Of a stretch of 64,000 nucleotides of DNA, positions 61,501 through 64,000 are shown piece after piece. The notes under the pieces were generated by a model. The model was given only the letters and a program-made list of their open reading frames with translations. It was not told where the DNA came from and ran no database searches. This DNA is from Saccharobesus litoralis. GTDB lineage: Bacteria; Pseudomonadota; Gammaproteobacteria; Enterobacterales; Alteromonadaceae. The stretch spans positions 3,140,065-3,204,064 of the forward strand of contig NZ_CP026604.1 of NCBI RefSeq assembly GCF_003063625.1, written 5' to 3'. Numbering within the stretch: the first letter of the stretch is position 1; every line of letters starts with the position of its first letter. The position numbers and the translations under genes are program-made.

Positions 61501-64000
61501 ATTATACTATTTATGAAGCGGCACCAAACGGCACAGTGATTGGCACTTATAGTGCGACGGATATTGATTTAAATATCGTTACCTACAGCATTACCGCCGG
61601 TAATGATGATGGTATTTTTGCCCTTAATTCGTCAACCGGTGAGTTAACGGTTGCTGATGGTTCGCAGTTAGATTACGAAACATTAGATAGCTATAGCTTA
61701 ACGATTGGCGCTACCGATAATGCAATTATTAGCAAAGTCACTTCAGCTACAATTACTATCGGGGTTGACGACATTACAGAGAAGGATACGCCAAGTATTG
61801 CTACTGATTTTGGCGATAACGGCGAGCAAAGAGTCGAAGTTTATGGCGGGAATGTTGAAGACGAGTTAATGACAAGCAATATTGCAACATTGCAAGCCGA
61901 TGGAAAGCTATTAGTTGTCACTCGTCAAGATTCCACTAATGCGGTGATCACCCGCCACAATACAGACGGTTCTATTGATTACAGCTTTGCTGATCAAGGT
62001 ACAAAAGTCATTGCGATGGGACAAATGGGGGCCATTACGCCAACCGCTATTGTCGCGGCAATTGATGATTCAGACTCATCTACCGAGTATATCTATGTAG
62101 TGGGTTATGGTTTCATTAACTATTCCACAGAGTATGAGTCTTTTATCGCTAAATATGATCTGGACGGTAATTTAGTCACGGCATTTGATACGGATGGTTA
62201 TCGAACCTATGTTTCAATTGATGCTGGGGTTAACGATTACGCGCAGGCTATTTTCGTGCAAGATGATTACATTTACTTGGCAGGCTATGGTCGTGATTCG
62301 GATCATGATGGTTATGTAGCTCGTTTTGATGATACAACAGGCTTATTGGATACCTTAGGTGGTTTTGGCACCGGAGGCCAAGTCGATTTCGCCACAGGTA
62401 CTACCTCGTTAACGAAAATGGATTTACATGTCATACAAAACGGCTCGCACGCTGGTGATGTCGTTGTATCTTACAATACAGGTTATTTATTCCGTTATGA
62501 CGTATCTGCGACTGCCACGCAAACGACATTTACAGCAGATGAAAAACCATATGCAATCGCTGAACAATCAGATGGCACTATAGTGACGGTTGGCCAAAGT
62601 AATGGTGCAGGTTATGTGCTGAGTTATTCTGTTGATGGCGGCAGTGGTTTGTTTGTGACTAGCGGCAGTGCAATTACCATTAGTAATAGTGGATTTTCAT
62701 CACAGTCAGAAGGGCAAACCGCGATATCCAGCTATTTAAATGATGTCACTATTAATGGCAGCGACAATGTATATGTTGCTGGCGCGGTAACTTTCTCTAG
62801 CTATACAGCTAACTTAATTGGCTATTCAACCTCAGCAATTGCTTGGGATACCAGTTTGGCAGGTGACGCAGATAATCGTGGCTATATTACTCAAACCGGT
62901 GTGGGCAATTTTGATGAAGGTAAAACCGTCATCCTTGATGGTAATGATGAACTATTTGTTGTTGGTACGTCCAAAGACGCTAGCGATAATCAAGATGTGG
63001 GTTTAGTTAAATTACAAAGTGATGCTTCGTTACAATCATCCTTTGCAGGTAGTGGTCAAGTCGCGGTTAATTATGGTTCAGAGAGTGACTATGTTGCTGC
63101 AGCCAAAGTGACTACTGGCAACGATATTTTCTTTGTCAGTGATTACAGATTTGATTCATCCGATTATGATGTCGCTACAACAAAAGTATTAAGCAGTGGT
63201 GATATTGCAAGTGACGTGGGTGTTATAGGCCATATCAAAGATGGTTATAGCGCTAACAGTTATGATTATGCGTTAGACGTACATTATTTATCTGACAATA
63301 GTGTTTTGGTATTGTCCGTTGCAGAAGATGCGAACGTGGTGCTATCTAAGTTTAATTTAGATGGTAGCTTAGATAGTAATTTCGGCACTGGCGGGCAGGT
63401 TGTGTTTGCGCCAGGCAGCAATACGCTAGGCTCCCCAGGAACTATCGCGGTTGATAGTACAAATAATATTTATATTAGTGTATATGATGGCGAAATATCA
63501 GACAGCTATCTAGTAGCTTACGATAGTGCAGGTAATGGTCGTAATATTTTCTCAAGTAACACGGTAAATTCTTTAGATTTGGCCATCAATAGTTCAGCTC
63601 CTGAAATCTATGACATGTCTGTCGATGCTAACGATGATTTATTTGTTGCCGGCAAGCTAAGCGGAGATGGATTCATTGCTAAAATTAACCCGAGCGCTGA
63701 CGGAGTCGAAAGTAGCTGGGGGACAAATGGTTATGTTACAGTGGATGGTGTTGGCTTCAGCGGTGATGTTTTTTATGAATTTGTCTTTGATTCAAGTAGC
63801 AACATCTATTTAGTTGGTAAGCTAGATATTAGTGATTTTGTATTTGGGGCGTTAACTAAAGTCACAGCAGATGGGAGCTCTGTTAATACTATCACCTTTG
63901 CGGAAGATGGAGCGGGTACAGATGTTGCGTTAGGCGGTGAAAATGGGTCTGCCAAATTAAAAGGAATTTACATAGCTAATAATCAGCAAATTTACATAAC
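40551..64000 (+). CDS. giant multidomain surface lipoprotein, partial at 3' end
   Basis: An uninterrupted frame of at least 7816 codons begins at ATG 40551, overlapping the FecR stop (TAATG) with AGG 6 bases upstream. The N-terminus is a lipoprotein signal with lipobox L-I-S-Cys22; residue +2 is Gly, so outer-membrane sorting is expected. Order: FN3-like domain, tandem-95/cadherin-like domains, He_PIG/CADG domains, thrombospondin type 3 calcium repeats with an embedded helical domain, 23 CADG units, ten cadherin units, and delta-60-type propellers separated by more cadherin-like domains. No RTX nonapeptides or LapA-type retention module are visible, but the C-terminus is outside the window. 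It is likely a calcium-stiffened surface fibre with adhesion or binding roles (inference). Confidence 0.9.
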   Translation, partial: MNRYRYFRLLVQQLTVLLLISCGGQDNDSSQLNSTPDNSLDSGQSATQSTIQSVSQLEKSDTQVPHLFKGGLPVARRSVLNGESSEVKAASTGIFEEASNNNVTVGVFKLLDNDFDTTTEAFTYKGNLTLQLSDISDPDGIHAVYLSFSDSDTTLAVCNNSGSQPCPDGTFSQVVTGLSPYQFGLNANQALTLEVWVQDKVEGLSSTPGKVQAAAAIPFNWQSQTVDGLSLQWLNNETQIQVNWNQSSDFIRYNVYLAKEPITDHKSVLSLAGGQQDLAVDGNSTTFNVTDDSGYYVLVTGIDGSGESGFSSLITLALPQNDPPTVPTLSLSTQEDTALLANVLEGATDPDQDTLKVKSPTVFSAEGVQVNILETGEFTYTPKPNVFGITDSFSFIVTDSKGHDVTSKVNIFVSPVNDAPQANPETLQIVAQQAGVFVVPAPGLLNNDSDIEGDSLTVNTTLVSAPSAGTVVVAENGGFAVTLNNADLLQPEISFVYAVEDSAGGRSEATATVLINPSSPTIQLASDSYAIDEDTVLQTSVSIFDNDQIPNLNEVSVSLVTTPLNGVITAFDNVTGQFTYTPAVDFAGTDFFVYQVDQIIDDNTAIISRAVVLITVNQINDAPNLTDDGFTATLVNDVSRIYEIAAPGVLANDFDVETERSQFQSVLVTTTSNGFLELKSDGGFIYSPNVGFVGVDTFTYEVADEQGLKSSATVSITVTNDGVPIANPDTISASEGFVALLTPLDNDIGGAELRITQPTSVIGLEEAFVEIINNGQALSFTPPENFDGVATISYSITDESGIVVADTYTVTMVPEDDAPVISGTPPTTVAEGDSYSFKPFASDPDFGDTLTFSIENKPSWALFDTTTGELKAELVGFEDAGVYSGIVITVTDSSDAKLSASLPAFSIEVTNTNNNPFISGTPLAGINEDNFYQFIPQATDIDSNTVLTFSIVGKPDWAEFNSQTGELSGIPSNASVGQFDNIQISVSDGEASVSLPAFTLSVFNVNDAPTIVADGLVTSVNEDSLYDFTPTANDVDLGDSLTFAADNLPSWLTFDSSSGRISGIPTNEDVGTYTNIKLSVMDSSDTQVSLDAFSITVINTNDTPNISGLPSAVVNEDSVYQFIPQVSDVDVGDSFTFSIFNKPVWADFNEATGELKGTPENQHVGNYSDIQIEVIDSGNAKAILNAFAIEVINVNDAPVITAIPQTSVSQDSPYFYALNAIDDDANTVLTYSVGTLPSWLTFDADKGQITGTPTNDDTGKHPIQLFVSDGIVTVEKSFELSVDNVNDAPVVVSSQVTSVNEDEVYAYPFVATDPDGDPITVTIEQLPTWLNHDVTTNVISGTPSNDEVGDHQIQIKVSDGVLSVTESFVVTVNNVNDLPVVELPTSVTAVEDTSYDVDIKTSDVDLGDSVTLSFPVLPTWLTFDSINNKLLGTPTNADVGVHPLTVKAQDSVGFVEHHVEITVVNTNDAPTIDSAAITSTNEDAPYFYTIFASDVDVGDVLTYSAQSLPSWLVFDATTRTLSGTPTNKDVGKTSIHLAVSDGTITVDQIFDLDVVNVNDAPLAASDPSLTANEDTPLVIALDAYVSDVDVGDSFTITSAAAINGSVTIEGSALTYTPITDFSGADSVAYMIQDSAGAVASASIAITVVAGNDDGDNFDNAHDNCIAVANNDQLDTDGDGAGDACDSDDDNDGVEDGLDAFPLDPAETNDFDKDGIGDNADTDDDNDGVPDSEDAFPFDETQSVTFNPAGGGVKGPMAFATVNLYQIDYAAEDYKSTLITTAETDSTAAIVGLNFTDQFSPPYLLEIVDDADTIDITTNLEPVITAVSNIITQDMIDSGDKLYATPLSSMAATLALYKSSNDEELATNLAAAEQQVKSTMGFGADKNIDIFSTPPILNNATDSASKQVNTTQYRTAVEAFTAVIYQMLALSSDDNVTSTQIIQAMAKDLSDGAIDGQINGVAVTEYNNNALEIIEQDPSTLVVPNAFDDNGDPLTVAGVKALVIAEQSKTGQTGLDTTTLASDETVIAVKVAETNPDRDGDGVYNSNDAFPDDASGDSDFDGDGIPDIAYELDALGVRTGSENTAKSDPDDDNDGVDDDIDAFPYDPSEVMDTDGDKIGNNADTDDDGDGVIDSEDDFPLDKTRSNKSDQDNDGWPNGQDPDDNDNTNPGTLFIDTDKDGVGDTTDTDDDNDGVEDANDKFPLDATETKDFDGDNIGDNADPDDDNDGVNDVDDAFPFDDTESADFDGDGIGDNADLNDDNDGLTDLEEAELGTNPKDIDSDDDGVIDGTDAVPLDPTEKFDSDNDGIGNESDNCPVDSNTTQANNDGDALGDICDPDDDNDGVLDVDDAFPFDSSLSGVTDADGDGWPAGQDADDNDKSVPGIDFVDTDGDGIADINDLDNDNDGIADTSDTDIGNDGILDSLALTAYEDVASTFSLLSNQEAVTLSELGAGNGVVSINDNQTIAYQPNSNFNGTDTLSFSFTSSLGVKTSTSTSISVFAVNDVPVITSTQVTSASEDSPYTYTFVVTDIDTNDSLTLSAPTLPSWLNFNVATGELTGTPTNDEVGSHTVKLRVNDGTVDVEQDFSITVANVNDAPVITSSEVTTVNEDVAYSYIFTASDVDTTDSLTLSAPTLPSWLNFNAATGELSGTPTNDEVGSHTVKLRVNDGTVDVEQDFNITVANVNDAPVITSSEVTSVNEDVAYSYTFTASDVDTTDSLTLSAPTLPSWLNFNSATGELSGTPTNDEVGSHTVKLRVNDGTVDVEQDFNITVANVNDAPVITSSEVTAVNEDVAYSYTFVATDVDTTDSLTLSAPTLPSWLNFNSATGELSGTPTNDEVGSHTVKLRVNDGTVDVEQDFSITVANVNDAPVITSSEVTSVNEDVAYSYIFTASDVDTTDSLTLSAPTLPSWLNFNVATGELSGTPTNDEVGSHTVTLRVNDGTVDVEQDFSITVANVNDAPVITSSEVTSVNEDVAYSYIFTASDVDTTDSLTLSAPTLPSWLNFNVATGELSGTPTNDEVGSHTVTLRVNDGTVDVEQDFNITVANVNDAPVITSTQVTDINEDVEYSYTFVATDVDTTDSLILSAPTLPSWLNFNVATGELSGTPTNDEVGSHTVKLRVNDGTVDVEQDFSITVANVNDAPVITSSEVTSVNEDVAYSYTFTASDVDTTDSLMLSAPTLPSWLNFNVATGELTGTPTNDEVGSHTVKLRVNDGTVDIDQDFSITVANVNDAPVITSSEVTSVNEDVAYSYIFTASDVDTTDSLTLSAPTLPSWLNFNAATGELSGTPTNDEVGSHTVKLRVNDGTVDIDQDFSITVANVNDAPVITSSEVTSVNEDVAYSYTFVATDVDTTDSLTLSAPTLPSWLNFNSATGELSGTPTNDEVGSHTVKLRVNDGTVDVEQDFSITVANVNDAPVITSSEVTSVNEDVAYSYIFTASDVDTTDSLTLSAPTLPSWLNFNVATGELSGTPTNDEVGSHTVTLRVNDGTVDVEQDFSITVANVNDAPVITSSEVTSVNEDVAYSYIFTASDVDTTDSLTLSAPTLPSWLNFNVATGELSGTPTNDEVGSHTVTLRVNDGTVDIDQDFSITVANVNDAPVITSSEVTSVNEDVAYSYTFVATDVDTTDSLTLSAPTLPSWLNFNSATGELSGTPTNDEVGSHTVKLRVNDGTVDIDQDFSITVANVNDAPVITSSEVTSVNEDVAYSYTFVATDVDTTDSLTLSAPTLPSWLNFNSATGELSGTPTNDEVGSHTVKLRVNDGTVDIDQDFSITVANVNDAPVITSSEVTSVNEDVAYSYTFVATDVDTTDSLTLSAPTLPSWLNFNSATGELSGTPTNDEVGSHTVKLRVNDGTVDIDQDFSITVANVNDAPVITSSEVTVVNEDVAYSYTFTASDVDTTDSLTLSAPTLPSWLNFNVATGELSGTPTNDEVGSHTVKLRVNDGTVDVEQDFSITVANVNDAPVITSSEVTSVNEDVAYSYTFIATDVDTTDSLILSAPTLPSWLNFNVATGELSGTPTNDEVGSHTVKLRVNDGTVDIDQDFSITVANVNDAPVITSSEVTSVNEDVAYSYTFVATDVDTTDSLTLSAPTLPSWLNFNAATGELSGTPTNDEVGSHTVKLRVNDGTVDIDQDFSITVANVNDAPVITSSEVTSVNEDVAYSYTFTASDVDTTDSLTLSAPTLPSWLNFNSATGELSGTPTNDEVGSHTVKLRVNDGTVDVEQDFNITVANVNDAPVITSSEVTAVNEDVAYSYTFVATDVDTTDSLTLSAPTLPSWLNFNVATGELSGTPTNDEVGSHTVKLRVNDGTVDIDQDFSITVANVNDAPVITSTQVTDINEDAAYSYTFVATDVDTTDSLTLSAPTLPSWLNFNAATGELSGTPTNDEVGSHTVKLRVNDGTVDIDQDFSITVANVNDAPVITSSEVTAVNEDVAYSYTFVATDVDTTDSLTLSAPTLPSWLNFNAATGELSGTPTNDEVGSHTVKLRVNDGTVDIDQDFSITVANVNDAPVITSSEVTSVNEDVAYSYTFVATDVDTTDSLTLSAPTLPSWLNFNSATGELSGTPTNDEVGSHTVKLRVNDGTVDVEQDFSITVANVNDAPTDLFISANTVAENLDSRTAILVGELSSTDPDVGDTAAYSITGGSDSASFTISGSNLQIAQGVSLDFESQSSYAVEVTVTDSDSATYAETLTISLTDVNDAPTDIAISASSIAENTSTASAVTVGSLTSTDQDSGDTAAYSITGGSDSASFTISGSNLQIAQGVSLDFESQSSYAVEVTVTDSDSATYAETLTISLTDVNDAPTDIAISASSIAENTSTASAVTVGSLTSTDQDSGDTVAYSITGGADSASFTISGSNLQIAQGVSLDFESQSSYAVEVTVTDSDSATYAETLTISLTDVNDAPTDIAISASSIAENTSTASAVTVGSLTSTDQDSSDTAAYSITGGSDSASFTISGSNLQIAQGVSLDFESQSSYAVEVTVTDSDSATYAETLTISLTDVNDAPTDIAISASSIAENTSTASAVTVGSLTSTDQDSGDTAAYSITGGSDSASFTISGSNLQIAQGVSLDFESQSSYAVEVTVTDSDSATYAETLTISLTDVNDAPTDIAISASSIAENTSTASAVTVGSLTSTDQDSGDTAAYSITGGSDSASFTISGSNLQIAQGVSLDFESQSSYAVEVTVTDSDSATYAETLTISLTDVNDAPTDIAISASSIAENTSTASAVTVGSLTSTDQDSGDTAAYSITGGSDSASFTISGSNLQIAQGVSLDFESQSSYAVEVTVTDSDSATYAETLTISLTDVNDAPTDIAISASSIAENTSTASAVTVGSLISTDQDSGDTAAYSITGGSDSASFTISGSNLQIAQGVSLDFESQSSYAVEVTVTDSDSATYAETLTISLTDVNDAPTDIAISASSIAENTSTASAVTVGSLTSTDQDSGDTAAYSITGGSDSASFTISGSNLQIAQGVSLDFESQSSYAVEVTVTDSDSATYAETLTISLTDVNDAPTDIAISASSIAENTDTSSAVTIGTLTGTDEDSLELFSYSISGTDAATFSLGGDQNDELQIVASTVIDYEAKSSYDITITITDKESLTFDKDFTINVTNVAPAIKVDDVDTVITAVTLDEDGSPTAFELSGLTADENDGGNGSELTWSQATAPSNGSLSISGSGSSPSEFTYTPTLNYNGSDSFQIQVTDGVNTDTLLVNLTIDPINDNPQFDSVELTSINEDAVYTYNITYSDVDGDGVSLVGSTIPSWLTLTNVDNQAGTATLTGTPINSEVGNHSVLLDLSDDADPNGSAQQSFSVAVANTNDAPVLTGDSFTIPESVANGYVVGSVTVADDDSIHGETFSYAITAGDSNNAFAIDSAGQITVADKSKIDYETATSFALTVQVTDSGAATDTDPVNLTILDAVEVYNLALDTNYGDSGHSKFSSHLSTLKSEFVAIKAQSDGKLIALGAGSAELSENEVVVVRFTADGVIDRSFGDNGFSQFDMLPLELKAQDFAIFNDDIYVLANTYSVNEQPVLLKFNGTTGALDTSFGSSGIGGYDYGNNVYARKILLRDNDDNGTLDEILLAAESENGGYKDFALISLEADGTYDVENSYISEYTPSGDSASLNHNVTFMVEQANGQILIGGYAQNVSSLSVGRIIRYNAIGTHDTTYGNSASQTCSGATYEAGTAIFCISGDTEAAFNDAVLYNNGTEDQLIVAGYTENNSVHKPLIAQFTNAGVLETGYNSTGYRVIYDDSNPAEATMVTVIGTEVFANYEAVADSAADFIMLKTPIDGSSVQIANAEEISDSDSVNYPMADRINSVYVDSSNNLIVVGSAHEDQDQDGNSERQVAAIASFDSSKVSFVSDALETTFAVNFADDSNGFRRVGLSTAVEHFLYWDNFGFQDYAHLDGSNNLYILGDGADGNEGTSVAINKLDTTGSLTDTFGFNGQTVPILDRSTQNPVEIAVSSDGIQYLLVEESGANLAIHKYDANGDLDATFNKDVSASEGAYSGSDLTLDNSGNVVFVGIDGAISDLVVKSFTPAGASLLDVSIDFSDYADPLINVEVDSSGNIIVAYIEDYDYKLRIARITSTGSLDTTWGDSDGQGGYTGILTVNVDANGQEGDDSFDSPSAMTITDDDSIIFVGLDNSTPVVVGVNSDGSLISTGNWSAGVLELAITADENDFEVLQDVKEINGQLVIAGSLLTFTQQETTLGDGFITMVDITSGTIPAGAFAGAGYVSQDLVEDELVHNLVVDYELGQISAWISTVIKGSTDDKEFLVASKYNSTTSFAPVVLEGQTVVNTYSEDAAAQVINLTAYDGDGDSITWSISTDASNGTAVLVDSDTSATLTYTPSANFNGSDTVVLTVSDGTNKDTVTLNFTIDAVNDLPVISEGTTLSQDLEQDTSFQLTLNATDVDSSDVLTWSITTDANNGSASLSDSTGNDAVLDYTPTASFFGDDSVVVTVSDGNGGTDAITIDIDVLEFNNPPTANDADYTIYEAAPNGTVIGTYSATDIDLNIVTYSITAGNDDGIFALNSSTGELTVADGSQLDYETLDSYSLTIGATDNAIISKVTSATITIGVDDITEKDTPSIATDFGDNGEQRVEVYGGNVEDELMTSNIATLQADGKLLVVTRQDSTNAVITRHNTDGSIDYSFADQGTKVIAMGQMGAITPTAIVAAIDDSDSSTEYIYVVGYGFINYSTEYESFIAKYDLDGNLVTAFDTDGYRTYVSIDAGVNDYAQAIFVQDDYIYLAGYGRDSDHDGYVARFDDTTGLLDTLGGFGTGGQVDFATGTTSLTKMDLHVIQNGSHAGDVVVSYNTGYLFRYDVSATATQTTFTADEKPYAIAEQSDGTIVTVGQSNGAGYVLSYSVDGGSGLFVTSGSAITISNSGFSSQSEGQTAISSYLNDVTINGSDNVYVAGAVTFSSYTANLIGYSTSAIAWDTSLAGDADNRGYITQTGVGNFDEGKTVILDGNDELFVVGTSKDASDNQDVGLVKLQSDASLQSSFAGSGQVAVNYGSESDYVAAAKVTTGNDIFFVSDYRFDSSDYDVATTKVLSSGDIASDVGVIGHIKDGYSANSYDYALDVHYLSDNSVLVLSVAEDANVVLSKFNLDGSLDSNFGTGGQVVFAPGSNTLGSPGTIAVDSTNNIYISVYDGEISDSYLVAYDSAGNGRNIFSSNTVNSLDLAINSSAPEIYDMSVDANDDLFVAGKLSGDGFIAKINPSADGVESSWGTNGYVTVDGVGFSGDVFYEFVFDSSSNIYLVGKLDISDFVFGALTKVTADGSSVNTITFAEDGAGTDVALGGENGSAKLKGIYIANNQQIYI
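41210..42990 (+). other. FN3-like and tandem-95/cadherin-like domains of the giant lipoprotein
   Basis: A fibronectin III-like module (about 41220-41505; IQVNWNQSSDFIRYNVYLAK) is followed by domains with the pattern NDxPxANPDTxxxxED...LxNDxDxxGD...GxFTYTPxxxFxGxDSFxY, typical of VCBS/tandem-95 and Big_9 repeats. They are divergent copies, not recent duplications. Confidence 0.7.
42990..45230 (+). other. divergent CADG/He_PIG domains of the giant lipoprotein
   Basis: About eight degenerate copies of a roughly 90-residue module carry the core VNEDxxYxFxxxAxDxDxGDxLTFS, LPSWLxFDxxTGxLSGTPTNxDVG and INVNDAP. This is the same family as the near-identical 273-bp units further downstream, so it likely represents the ancestral form of that array. 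Confidence 0.75.
45505..45775 (+). repeat. thrombospondin type 3 calcium-binding repeats, first block
   Basis: Asp-rich DxDGDGxxDxxD and DNDGVxDxxDAFPxD motifs. Known TSP3 repeats wrap around calcium ions, so a rigid calcium-dependent stalk is expected. Confidence 0.8.
45776..46660 (+). other. transthyretin-like plus helical domain between TSP3 blocks
   Basis: The segment opens with a beta-rich part (GGGVKGPMAFATVNLYQID, TETDSTAAIVGLNF, PPYLLEIVDDADTID) and continues with an Ala-rich helical part (LYATPLSSMAATLALYKSS, TAVEAFTAVIYQMLAL). This combination recurs in large surface proteins of marine gammaproteobacteria. No function is established. Confidence 0.55.
46660..47815 (+). repeat. thrombospondin type 3 calcium-binding repeats, second block
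   Basis: About a dozen motifs of the type DPDDDNDGVxDxxDAFPFDxxE and DxDGDGIGDNAD, with one paired-Cys unit (DNCPVDSN ... GDICDPDDD). It is the most acidic part of the protein. Confidence 0.85.
48066..54344 (+). repeat. 23 tandem 273-bp units (91-residue CADG domain)
   Basis: 6279 bases equal exactly 23 units of 273 bp, all in frame with no indel. Unit starts fall at 48066, 48339, 48612, 48885 and so on to 54072. Each encodes a domain beginning VITSSEVT, with NEDVAYSYTF, DVDTTDSLTLSAPTLPSW, LNFNxATGELSGTPTNDEVG and ending VANVNDAP. Variants are few: VDVEQDF or VDIDQDF, SSEVT or STQVT, HTVKL or HTVTL. Some neighbours are almost base-identical, for example 49158/49431 and 51342/51615. Confidence 0.97.
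54345..57374 (+). repeat. ten tandem 303-bp units (101-residue cadherin-type domain)
   Basis: 3030 bases equal ten units of 303 bp, abutting the 273-bp array without a linker. Units start at 54345, 54648, 54951, 55254, 55557, 55860, 56163, 56466, 56769 and 57072. The first and last are diverged and the eight inner ones are nearly identical. The domain begins TDIAISASSIAEN, contains LDFESQSSYAVEVTVTDSDS and ends LTDVNDAP, a cadherin-like calcium-binding pattern. Confidence 0.96.
57375..58290 (+). other. three single cadherin-like domains after the arrays
   Basis: A tandem-95-like domain (LDEDGSPTAFELSGL ... FTYTPTLNYNGSDSF), a CADG domain (INEDAVYTYNITYSDVDGD ... TGTPINSEVGNH) and a cadherin-like domain (IPESVANGYVVGSVTVADDD ... 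IDYETATSFALTVQVTD). All are diverged single copies. Confidence 0.65.
58290..60890 (+). other. first delta-60-type beta-propeller region
   Basis: About 860 residues with recurring blades of the form DGxxDxSFGxxG followed by strands such as ILIGGYA, LIVVGSA and LYILGDG. Examples: DGVIDRSFGDNGFSQFD near 58474, GALDTSFGSSGIGGYD near 58650 and GSLDTTWGDSDGQGGY near 60298. It matches the delta-60 repeat (DUF5122-like) pattern. The role may be ligand binding. Confidence 0.7.
60890..61785 (+). other. cadherin-like spacer between the two propellers
   Basis: Two VCBS/tandem-95-like domains (YSEDAAAQVINLTAYDGDGD ... LTYTPSANFNGSDT; LNATDVDSSDVLTWSI ... LDYTPTASFFGDDS) and one cadherin-like domain (IYEAAPNGTVIGTYSATDID ... 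LDYETLDSYSLTIGATD). Confidence 0.65.
61786..64000 (+). other. second delta-60-type beta-propeller region, runs off the window
   Basis: The same blade pattern reappears: ATDFGDNGEQRVEVYGG near 61800, DGSIDYSFADQGTKV near 61969, FGTGGQVDF near 62362, DGSLDSNFGTGGQVVF near 63361 and ESSWGTNGYVTVDG near 63709. The reading frame is still open at base 64000, so the number of blades and what follows are unknown. Confidence 0.7.

Noticed and set aside
40551-64000. Calling the giant protein LapA
   Set aside because: It has a lipobox, no LapA retention module, no clear LapG cleavage motif, and no adjacent type I exporter. The C-terminus cannot be seen.

Overview
The window looks like chromosome of a marine gammaproteobacterium of the Alteromonadales type. 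The basis is moderate AT-richness, the gene neighbourhoods rnr-rlmB, serA-rpiA-fau and bioH/comF-nfuA, the PanP-type aspartate decarboxylase, a LapG/LapD pair and a secreted lipoprotein sulfatase. No species can be named from the sequence alone.

Layout. 1-6.4 kb: the end of a zinc-ribbon gene running off the left edge, a sulfatase lipoprotein, the c-di-GMP adhesion-control pair LapG/LapD, and AnmK. 6.6-16.7 kb: mostly housekeeping genes (SUI1/YciH, a chemoreceptor, SOS-controlled YebG with a clear LexA box, PanP, a small lipoprotein, RNase R, RlmB, NadE, P-II). 16.7-33.8 kb: a large two-PilZ protein, SerA, RpiA, 5-formyl-THF cyclo-ligase, a SprA-like HExxH protein, a complete IS4-like insertion sequence with 9-bp target duplications, BioH/ComF, an M14 peptidase, NfuA, a polysaccharide deacetylase and a transglutaminase-like protein. 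Two inverted copies of a MITE-like element (16739-16961 and 31409-31680) follow glnB and a small membrane-protein gene.

34-64 kb is the unusual part. A PAS-PAS hybrid histidine kinase (33996-37187) precedes an apparent operon of three genes. The first is a TPR plus outer-membrane beta-barrel protein resembling Slam/DUF560 translocators (type XI secretion). The second is a FecR-domain protein with a long Q/N/E-rich linker and a C-terminal segment that looks like a Slam-cargo barrel. The third is a giant lipoprotein gene starting at 40551 (TAATG overlap) that stays open to the window end, at least 7816 codons. The giant protein has a lipobox (Cys22) and then FN3-like, cadherin-like and CADG/He_PIG domains, thrombospondin type 3 calcium repeats, 23 tandem 273-bp units in perfect register (48066-54344), ten 303-bp cadherin-type units (54345-57374), and two delta-60-type beta-propeller regions. 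The 3' end lies outside the window.

Working hypothesis (inference): the three-gene operon encodes a surface-display system in which a Slam-like barrel exports the FecR protein and/or the giant lipoprotein. This would be a different route from the usual type I secreted LapA adhesin, although lapG/lapD in the same window show that the cell also uses c-di-GMP-controlled adhesin proteolysis.
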